This document shows, in pieces, positions 57,772-64,000 of a stretch of 64,000 bases of DNA. Made by a program: the position numbers and the translations under genes. Position 1 is the first letter of the stretch. The number at the start of each line of letters is the position of its first letter. Under the pieces are notes generated by a model, which saw only the letters and a list, made by a program, of their open reading frames with translations, was not told where the DNA came from and ran no database searches. This DNA is from Shinella sp. GTDB lineage: Bacteria; Pseudomonadota; Alphaproteobacteria; Rhizobiales; Rhizobiaceae. Where the stretch lies: the NCBI GenBank assembly GCA_003248775.1, contig QFQX01000026.1:1-64000 (forward strand), given 5' to 3'.

Positions 57772-58659
57772 TTAAGTCGCGACGACATCGGTCCGGTCGC
57801 GCCGGACCTCATGGAAGATATGGCCGAACAGCGCCGCGAGCACGATGGGGCCACCGATCATCGTTGCCGCCGACGGCGTCTCGCCAAGGATCAGCCACAC
57901 CCACAACGGCGTCAGCGGCACCTCCAGCGAGGTTAGCAGGCTGGCATCGGCAGCGGGAACCCGGCGGGAGCCTGCCGTATAGAGAACCAGACCGGCCGCA
58001 TTCTGCACAATGCCGAAGACAACGATAAGCCCCATATTGCTTGCGCTGACAGAAAGAGGCGCTGCGAACGGGAAGGTCATCAGCGAACAGAGCCAGGCGG
58101 AACCCGCCATTGCCGGCAACATCGGTACGCCGCGATACTTCCTCATAACGGTTGCGAGCACAGCAACGGAAAGCGTCATCACGACGGCAAGCCCCTTGCC
58201 CAGAAGACCGCCCGTCTCACCGCCATCTGCAAGCATGACCAGCACGCCGCAGATCGCGACGGCGCTGGCGATCAGGGTTGCTCGCGTCGGCTTTTCCCCT
58301 ATCCACAGATAGGCGACGCCGGCGGTCACGAAAGGCACGGTGGCATAGATCACCATCGCATCGGCAACCGACGTGTAATACATCGACCCGATGCCGGAGA
58401 TCATGCTGACGGCGGAAAAGAACATCGCCATGAACGACGGCGCGCGCATGCGCTTGAGGATCGTGATCGCGGCACCGCGCTCCATGTAGAAGAACAGCAT
58501 CAGCACACAGCTGCCCGACACGAGGCCACGCCAGAACAGCATGGTCATCAGATCGGCCGTGATCGTGCGGATGAACAGACCGGACGTCGACCAGGCGAGC
58601 GCGGATATCGCGACATACAATACGCCGAGACGATATTGACGGGGGTCGTCGAGGGTCAT
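57772..58659 (-). CDS. EamA-family (DMT) transporter
   Basis: A 295-residue inner-membrane protein with ten helices. Motifs such as LFWRGLVSGSCVLMLFFYM and PLTPLWVWLILGETPSAATMIGG nearly copy those of the EamA protein at 39535-40407, so the two are paralogues. The start at 58659 (MTLDDPRQYRLGVLY) leads directly into helix 1. It is next to RidA and aldehyde dehydrogenase genes and may expel an intermediate of the pathway. Confidence 0.88.
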   Translation of the reverse strand: MTLDDPRQYRLGVLYVAISALAWSTSGLFIRTITADLMTMLFWRGLVSGSCVLMLFFYMERGAAITILKRMRAPSFMAMFFSAVSMISGIGSMYYTSVADAMVIYATVPFVTAGVAYLWIGEKPTRATLIASAVAICGVLVMLADGGETGGLLGKGLAVVMTLSVAVLATVMRKYRGVPMLPAMAGSAWLCSLMTFPFAAPLSVSASNMGLIVVFGIVQNAAGLVLYTAGSRRVPAADASLLTSLEVPLTPLWVWLILGETPSAATMIGGPIVLAALFGHIFHEVRRDRTDVVAT

Positions 58660-58754
58660 GGAAAAACCGGTATGAACGAGAATGCGGCAAGGAGTATCGC
58701 GACGGCAAGGTCGCCACAAGCTCAGGCTGCGGCGCTTTCAGTCGCGGAACGAGA

Positions 58755-58779
58755 AAGGCTCGCTTGAACCGCGAGCCTT
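58755..58779 (-). terminator. Hairpin after the aldehyde dehydrogenase gene
   Basis: AAGGCTCGC / GCGAGCCTT is a perfect 9-bp stem with a 7-nt loop, 24 bp past the dehydrogenase stop. On the minus strand it is followed by TCTCGTT. Probable terminator, possibly partial, since the EamA gene follows on the same strand. Confidence 0.6.
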
Positions 58780-58802
58780 CCGATGGAGGTGGATCAGGCG
58801 GG

Positions 58803-60230
58803 TCAGTCGCCGTAACCGACGATGCCCTTGATTTCGAGGAAATCATGGATGCCCCAGTCTGCATATTCGCGGCCATTACCGGACTGCTTGTAACCGCCGA
58901 AGGGCGCGAACGTGTCCCATTCGGGATAGTTTAGGTAGACGGACCCCGCCCGCATGCGGGCTGCCACCTTGCGGGCGTGGGCGATATCCTTCGACTGCAC
59001 ATAGGCCGCAAGCCCGTAGACGGTGTCGTTGGCGATGGTGACGGCCTCTTCCTCATCCTTGTAGGGCAGGATCGACAGCACCGGTCCGAAGATCTCTTCA
59101 CGCGCGATGGTCATGTCGTTGGTGACATTGCCGAAGATCGTCGGGCGGATATAGTAGCCGCGATTGAGGTTCTCCGGCCGGCCGGGACCGCCCGTCACCA
59201 GCGTCGCTCCTTCCTTGATGCCGGCTTCGATCAGCCGCTGGATCTTGTCGAACTGCAACTGGCTGACCACCGGGCCAAGCACGGTTTCCTCCGAGCGCGG
59301 ATCGCCAACCACGAAGGTCTCGGCTTCCGACTTCGCGTAACCGAGGGCTTCGTCATGACGGTCGGCCGGCACCAGCATGCGGGTCGGCGCATCGCAGGAC
59401 TGGCCGGAATTGCCGAAGCAACCCTGAACGCCCTTGCGAACGGCCGTTTCAAGATCCGCATCGGGCAGGATGATGTTGGCCGACTTGCCGCCAAGCTCCT
59501 GCGCCACACGCTTGACCGTATCGGCGGCCGTCTTGGCGACGATGATGCCGGCGCGGGTCGAGCCGGTGAAGGAAACCATGTCGACATCGGGATGACCGGC
59601 CATGACCTGACCGACATCGGGACCGTTGCCCTGCACCATGTTGTAAACGCCCTTCGGCACGCCGGCGGCTTCCATGACCTCCGAGAAGACGACACCGGAA
59701 ATCGGCGCGATCTCGGACGGCTTCAGCACGACGGTGCAACCGGCGGCGATGGCAGGGGCCACCTTGCAGACGATCTGGTTGAGTGGCCAGTTCCACGGCG
59801 TGATCAGCGCGCAGACGCCGATAGGCTCCTTGACCACCGTGGTGCTGCCGCGCTTCTCCGAGAACTCATAGGTTTCAAGCGCTGCGATGGTGGATTCCAT
59901 GTGGGCGCGACCGGCCCATGCCTGCGCCTCGCGGGCGAAGGAAAGCGGGGCGCCCATCTCCTGGCTGACGGCCTGCGCGATGTCCTCGAATCGTTCGTTA
60001 TAGACTTCGAGAACCTTCTTCAGCAGTGCCAGTCGCTCGGCCACCGGCCACAGCGAGAAGGTGGAGAATGCCCTCTTCGCGGCAGCCACGGCCTTGTCGA
60101 CATCGGCCTTAGAACCGACTGATATCTGCGTGTAAGCCTCCTCGGTCGAGGGATCGATCACGTCCAGAACCGCGGGCACCACGGGATCGACCCATGCGCC
60201 GTCGATGAAAAACTTCAGGTGATTGGACAT
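58803..60230 (-). CDS. NAD(P)-dependent aldehyde dehydrogenase
   Basis: A 475-residue ALDH. The catalytic Cys lies in FGNSGQSCDAPTR, the general base Glu in ELGGKSANI, and TPWNWPLNQIVCK is the N-terminal substrate-side motif. The C-terminal GYKQSGNGREYADWGIHDFLEIKGI is typical of betaine-aldehyde-like or 5-carbon semialdehyde ALDHs. The family is broad and the aldehyde cannot be named. It follows the DAO-type oxidase on the same strand, a common amine-to-acid pairing. Confidence 0.9.
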   Translation of the reverse strand: MSNHLKFFIDGAWVDPVVPAVLDVIDPSTEEAYTQISVGSKADVDKAVAAAKRAFSTFSLWPVAERLALLKKVLEVYNERFEDIAQAVSQEMGAPLSFAREAQAWAGRAHMESTIAALETYEFSEKRGSTTVVKEPIGVCALITPWNWPLNQIVCKVAPAIAAGCTVVLKPSEIAPISGVVFSEVMEAAGVPKGVYNMVQGNGPDVGQVMAGHPDVDMVSFTGSTRAGIIVAKTAADTVKRVAQELGGKSANIILPDADLETAVRKGVQGCFGNSGQSCDAPTRMLVPADRHDEALGYAKSEAETFVVGDPRSEETVLGPVVSQLQFDKIQRLIEAGIKEGATLVTGGPGRPENLNRGYYIRPTIFGNVTNDMTIAREEIFGPVLSILPYKDEEEAVTIANDTVYGLAAYVQSKDIAHARKVAARMRAGSVYLNYPEWDTFAPFGGYKQSGNGREYADWGIHDFLEIKGIVGYGD

Positions 60231-60348
60231 GCAAGACTCCTTGGAAGGAAGTGAGGGCGGGTTTGTCGCGGCGAACTATCCGTCAAGGCAAAGTCGACCG
60301 CAAGAAGATCGCATCACAGGGCGCGCAAATATTCAACGATATACGGGG

Positions 60349-61635
60349 TTACTTCTCCAGACCGTCCAGCAGACGATACCAGGCGATTGCCGCCGCCACG
60401 CCGATTTGCCGAAGACCGTGAAACGGAATGGGATGAATGGCGGAGACGGGGAAAGGCAGCGCCGTCCGGTCGCCCGTCTCGATATACTTCGCAAGGCGCG
60501 GCCCTATCGCGGTCATCAGGCCGACACCCCTCCCTTGACAGCCGGCAACCATCAGCAGGCCTTTTTCCGGCTCGTGAACATGGGGCAGATGATCCGGCGT
60601 CACGGCCACCCGGCCGAACCACCTGTTGGCAATCGAGATATCGCCGAGAGCGGGGAAAAGGCGCAGCATCGCGCGCTGCAGATGCGCCCAGTCCTTCTCG
60701 CTCTTCGGCTCGGACATTCGCCCTCGCCCGCCGAGCACAAGCCGGCCATCCGGGCTTTTGCGATAATAGACGAGGATGCGCCGGCTGTCGGAAACGGCCT
60801 GCCCATGGGGCAGGATCGCTTCCTGCTGCGCTTCGTTCAGCGGCGCGGTGGCGATCTGGAAGGAATGTAGCGGCACGAGGCTCTGGGCAAGCCCCGGCAC
60901 CAGATGGCCGGAATAGGCGTTGGTCGCCAGCAGAACGGTGCGGGCCGAAATCGACTGGCCACCAGAAAGCGAAACCGTCCAGGCGCCGCTCTCCTGACGA
61001 AGCCCGGTTACAGTCTCTCCCGTGGCGAGGCGGACACCGGCTTCAACAGCGAGACGCGCGAGTTCGCAGACGAAAGCAAGCGGATTGATGACGCCTGCCC
61101 GCCGGTCGAGCCAGCCGCCCAGATAGCCGTGCGCACCGGTCATCAGGGCGATATCGGATGCATTGAGAAGCGTCACATCCGCCCCGCGGGCGCGCCACTG
61201 CCTGTTGCGCTCCTCGGCATTGCCCATCGCCGTATGCGTATGCGCGGCCTGTATCCAGCCGTTGCGCAGGTGCTCGACATCGAGCCCCTCACCTTCGATG
61301 AGATCGAAAACGGCATCGGCCGTGCGCGAAGCGAAATCGATCAGCCGCTCGCCCTTCTCCTCGCCGAAGCGGGCGATCAGCCACTCGGGATCGTATTTGA
61401 GACCGGGAATGACCTGTCCGCCATTGAGCCCGGAGGCCCCCTCGCCGACATTCCTGGCCTCCACCATCCTGACGATCATCCCGCTGCGGGCTGCGGCAAG
61501 CGCCGTCGAAAGACCCTGAAAACCTGCCCCGACGACGACAAGGTCGACCACCTCCCGCGAGCCGACCGGCGCAACAACAATCCGGTCACGATCGGGCCGT
61601 CTCCACACCGGGCAGGAAAACCGCGAGGGCACCAT
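60349..61635 (-). CDS. DAO-type FAD amine oxidase (PuuB/OrdL-like)
   Basis: A 428-residue flavoprotein. The Rossmann motif VVVGAGFQGLSTALAAARSG (about 32-51) and the ASGLNGGQVIPGLKYDP segment match gamma-glutamylputrescine oxidase-like proteins. The C-terminal region includes GCQGRGVGLMTAIG. The ATG at 61635 has AGGA 8 nt upstream; a TTG two codons earlier is weaker. It would oxidise an amine to an aldehyde and ammonia, which the aldehyde dehydrogenase 118 bp downstream could then oxidise. No gamma-glutamyl-amine synthetase is in view, so the putrescine pathway is not established. Confidence 0.86.
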   Translation of the reverse strand: MVPSRFSCPVWRRPDRDRIVVAPVGSREVVDLVVVGAGFQGLSTALAAARSGMIVRMVEARNVGEGASGLNGGQVIPGLKYDPEWLIARFGEEKGERLIDFASRTADAVFDLIEGEGLDVEHLRNGWIQAAHTHTAMGNAEERNRQWRARGADVTLLNASDIALMTGAHGYLGGWLDRRAGVINPLAFVCELARLAVEAGVRLATGETVTGLRQESGAWTVSLSGGQSISARTVLLATNAYSGHLVPGLAQSLVPLHSFQIATAPLNEAQQEAILPHGQAVSDSRRILVYYRKSPDGRLVLGGRGRMSEPKSEKDWAHLQRAMLRLFPALGDISIANRWFGRVAVTPDHLPHVHEPEKGLLMVAGCQGRGVGLMTAIGPRLAKYIETGDRTALPFPVSAIHPIPFHGLRQIGVAAAIAWYRLLDGLEK

Positions 61636-61768
61636 AACCAATATCCTGAAAATATATCAAATAGCTGCCGCGCAGACTGAACGCGGCATTTTCCAAAATC
61701 AATAGATTTTTAGGGAGCATGCGCCCTATCAACAGTGGCCGGGCAAGGCCGGTATCGAAGCAGGAAGA

Positions 61769-61810
61769 TAGAGCGTTGATGGCGAAGCCGTTCTCGCCGG
61801 AAATGCTCTA
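61769..61810 (-). terminator. Nested hairpin overlapping the ung stop codon
   Basis: Outer arms TAGAGC / GCTCTA enclose an inner GGCGA / TCGCC pair. The outer right arm includes the ung stop codon. It resembles short palindromes elsewhere in the family and may act as terminator. Confidence 0.4.
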
Positions 61811-62512
61811 TTGCGCGACGTCCACACGTTCGGGAAGACGCCAGTCGATCGGCTCCAGCCCACGCGATTTCAGGAAGTCGTTGGCCTTGGAGAAATGCCG
61901 GCAGCCGAAGAAGCCGTTATGGGCCGAAAGCGGCGACGGATGCGGCGCCTTCAGCACCAGATGGCGCTCTCGGTCGACAAAGGCAGCCTTCTTCTGCGCA
62001 TAGGAACCCCAAAGCATGAAGACGACGTTTTCGCATTCGTCGTTGACCGCCCGGATGACGGCATCGGTGAAGCGCTCCCAGCCATGCCCCTGATGCGCGG
62101 CGGCCCTCGCCTCCTCCACCGTCAGCACGCTGTTGAGCAGGAGTACGCCCTGCTGCGCCCAGCTTTCGAGGAAGCCATGACGGGCAGGCTCAATGCCGAG
62201 ATCTGTCGCCATTTCCTTGTAGATATTGACCAGCGACGGAGGCGTGCGGACGCCAGGCCGCACGCTGAAACAAAGGCCATGAGCCTGCCCCGCTCCGTGA
62301 TAGGGATCCTGACCGAGAATGACCACCCGGACATTCTGGAGCGGCGTCAGGTCGAGAGCGCGGAAATATTCGTTACCCTTCGGGAAGATGCGCTTGCCAC
62401 TCGCCTTCTCCGCCAGCAGGAACTCCCTGAGCTGCTGCATGTAGGGGCTGGCGAACTCCGGCCCCAGCACCCGCTTCCAGCTCTCTTCCAGCCTGACATC
62501 CGACGAAGTCAT
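61808..62512 (-). CDS. ung: Uracil-DNA glycosylase
   Basis: A 234-residue family 1 UDG. The water-activating D69 and H72 are in GQDPYHG, the base-stacking region in QGVLLLNSVLT, and the DNA-intercalation loop APHPSPLSAH near residue 193. It removes uracil from DNA to start base excision repair. The ATG at 62512 gives a normal N-terminus; the 43 in-frame codons upstream are not conserved. Confidence 0.94.
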   Translation of the reverse strand: MTSSDVRLEESWKRVLGPEFASPYMQQLREFLLAEKASGKRIFPKGNEYFRALDLTPLQNVRVVILGQDPYHGAGQAHGLCFSVRPGVRTPPSLVNIYKEMATDLGIEPARHGFLESWAQQGVLLLNSVLTVEEARAAAHQGHGWERFTDAVIRAVNDECENVVFMLWGSYAQKKAAFVDRERHLVLKAPHPSPLSAHNGFFGCRHFSKANDFLKSRGLEPIDWRLPERVDVAQ

Positions 62513-62718
62513 TGCGATACCACCGTCCTGCATTTCGATCGGGTGTGATTGAAAGCCGAAAAACCGCCCTGTCAATCCCGCAAAATGCCAGTCCGGCGAA
62601 ACCTCCCAAGCCGTCCACCGGGATGGCGCAATGATTGCCAATGAATTCAGTCACAGGCCGCTTTGCCAAACTGTCACAAGCCGGTGCTATGCGGAATCTT
62701 CCACGGTGAGGTTGTGCC

Positions 62719-63915
62719 ATGACTCTACTGATATGGTTCTGCGCGATAGCCCTTGTTGTTCACCTCTCCAGCATCATTCTGGTGCTTGTCTGGAAAAGCA
62801 CACGGCATGAGGAGCCTCTTCCCTCGCGACCGCCTGCCGTCACCATCGTCAGGCCAGTCTGCGGTCTGGAAAACAATCTGGAATCGACGCTCCAGTCGAC
62901 CTTCCGGCTCGACTGGCCGGATTACGAGATCGCCTTTTGCGTGGCGACCGCCAACGACCCGGCGATTGCGGTCGTCCGCCGCTGCATGGCGTCGCATCCG
63001 CATATACCCGCCCGCCTGCTTGTCGGCGACGACAGGATCAGTGTCAATCCGAAGCTCAATAACGTCATCAAGGGTTGGCGATCCGCCCGCTACGACTGGA
63101 TCGTGCTGGCTGACAGCAACGTGCTGATGCCGAAAGACTATATCCGCCAGCTCTTCGCGCGCTGGCTTCCCGGCACGGGAGCCGTGTGCTCGCCGCCCAT
63201 CGGCTCCGCGCCGGAAGGCTTCGCCGCAGAACTGGAATGCGCATGGCTGAACAGCTTCCAGGCTCGCTGGCAGTTGTTGGCCGATGCCATCGGCCTTGGC
63301 TTTGCGCAAGGCAAGACCATGCTGCTCAACCGCCAGATCATCGCCCGCGCCGGCGGCTTCGAGCGGCTCGGCGAGGAAGTGGCGGAAGATGCGGCGACGA
63401 CCGGCCTGATCCGCGGGCTGGGCCTCAAGGTCCGGCTGGTGAAGCAGCCCTTCCCCCAGCCGCTCGGCCGCCGCGATCTCGCCTCGGTGTGGAAGCGGCA
63501 ATTGCGCTGGGCTCGCCTGCGGCGCGCGTCCTTCCCGCTCTATTTCGTGCCCGAACTCTTTGCCGGCGCAGCGCTCCCCCTCGTCGCATTGACCGCCCTC
63601 GTTGCAACCGGCACCTGCTCGCCTTTGAGCGCACTGCTCTACCTCGCCGCATGGTATGGCGGTGAAACCCTGCTCAACAAAAGCTTCGGATGGCATACGG
63701 GCATCCTTGGCCTGCCGGCCACGGTGGCGAGAGACATTGTGCTTCCGATCCTGTGGATCGCGGCATGGTTCGGTAACGGTTTCGTCTGGCGAGGCAATGC
63801 CATGACGGTGGCGTCCGATGAGGAGACGGAAACATCCTCCGCCAAGGCCCGTTTTCGTCGCATGATGAACAAGACCCGCGAGCGGGCAAGAATGCTGACC
63901 GCATTCCGCAACTGA
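62719..63915 (+). CDS. GT21-like glycosyltransferase (ceramide glucosyltransferase/HpnI type)
   Basis: A 398-residue membrane glycosyltransferase. An N-terminal helix (LIWFCAIALVVHLSSIILVLVW) is followed by the GT-A core with acidic motifs TANDPA, LADSNVL and EVAEDAA, and the (Q/R)XXRW motif as RQLRW. Two or three C-terminal hydrophobic segments (about 280-355) follow. This layout matches ceramide glucosyltransferases and hopanoid HpnI. It likely moves a sugar to a lipid at the inner membrane; which lipid is unknown. No other lipid or hopanoid gene is nearby. GAGG lies 7 nt before the ATG. Confidence 0.82.
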   Translation: MTLLIWFCAIALVVHLSSIILVLVWKSTRHEEPLPSRPPAVTIVRPVCGLENNLESTLQSTFRLDWPDYEIAFCVATANDPAIAVVRRCMASHPHIPARLLVGDDRISVNPKLNNVIKGWRSARYDWIVLADSNVLMPKDYIRQLFARWLPGTGAVCSPPIGSAPEGFAAELECAWLNSFQARWQLLADAIGLGFAQGKTMLLNRQIIARAGGFERLGEEVAEDAATTGLIRGLGLKVRLVKQPFPQPLGRRDLASVWKRQLRWARLRRASFPLYFVPELFAGAALPLVALTALVATGTCSPLSALLYLAAWYGGETLLNKSFGWHTGILGLPATVARDIVLPILWIAAWFGNGFVWRGNAMTVASDEETETSSAKARFRRMMNKTRERARMLTAFRN

Positions 63916-64000
63916 TCCCGGCAGGAGCGGAAATCTGGCTCGGGTCCGCCCCGGCTGCCTCCCTATATCATCAGGAACGGAATGCCTGCGGGCGGAGGCA

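Noticed and set aside
63916..64000. Possible 3' end of a minus-strand gene (stop codon at 63963-63965, frame ending IPFLMI)
   Set aside because: Only about 11 codons lie inside the window, too few to support a gene call.
1..64000. Mobile elements, prophage, integrase, tRNA or rRNA genes
   Set aside because: No transposase, integrase, terminal repeats or RNA gene was recognised on either strand; the DUF2793 gene alone is not evidence of a prophage.

Overview
The window reads as chromosomal DNA of a Rhizobiaceae alphaproteobacterium (Agrobacterium/Rhizobium/Shinella-like). The evidence is high G+C coding sequence, a CtrA/SciP/ChpT cell-cycle cluster, an RpoH sigma factor, soxBDAG, a DUF6867-containing liv operon and the palindromic intergenic repeats common in this family. 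The genus cannot be fixed from sequence alone. No rRNA or tRNA gene, CRISPR array, insertion sequence or prophage was seen; this looks like a stable core-genome segment with accessory metabolic islands.

Layout. 1-2.6 kb: 5' part of a urea-type ABC binding protein (urtA), a TerC-family membrane protein and an LpxO-like hydroxylase. 2.9-9.0 kb: a large hybrid histidine kinase whose input half is an NCS1-type permease, joined to the kinase through a cysteine-rich segment; a LuxR-output response regulator overlaps it, and an acyl-CoA synthetase lies opposite. 9.2-14.7 kb: a branched-chain amino-acid transporter operon (livH-livM-livG-livF-DUF6867-livJ). 15-22.9 kb: dimethylglycine dehydrogenase-like gene and soxBDAG, a methyl-glycine degradation block. 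23.1-27 kb: cysQ, a DUF2793 protein, a sugar transferase with a perfect CtrA-type box, and a LuxR-type regulator behind a perfect 22-bp palindrome.

27.4-32.4 kb is a cell-cycle control cluster: sciP, pqiA-like, GNAT, fliJ, ctrA, an atypical receiver protein, chpT and eipA (DUF1134). Several of its intergenic gaps carry TTAA-N7-TTAA-like sites, and the ctrA leader is dense in GANTC sites. 32.5-36.2 kb: coiled-coil membrane protein, TrmH-type methyltransferase, DUF6476 protein and RluD-type pseudouridine synthase. 36.5-39.5 kb: an autotransporter with five 69-residue repeats. 39.5-47.2 kb: EamA exporter and divergent WYL regulator, rpoH, a 791-residue proline/acid-rich membrane protein, purA, a second EamA exporter. 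47.4-47.9 kb: a transglutaminase-like protein that has lost its catalytic residues.

48.2-61.6 kb looks like a catabolic island for a nitrogen-containing compound: creatininase-family hydrolase, LysR regulator, NMT1/THI5-type ABC transporter, CodA-like amidohydrolase and FAD-linked oxidase, then on the other strand a RidA protein, EamA exporter, aldehyde dehydrogenase and DAO-type amine oxidase. The substrate is not known. The window ends with ung and a GT21-like lipid glycosyltransferase.

The strongest candidates for something undescribed are the permease/Cys-rich/hybrid-kinase sensor, the CtrA-linked sugar transferase, the atypical receiver between ctrA and chpT, the degenerate transglutaminase-like protein and the repeat autotransporter.
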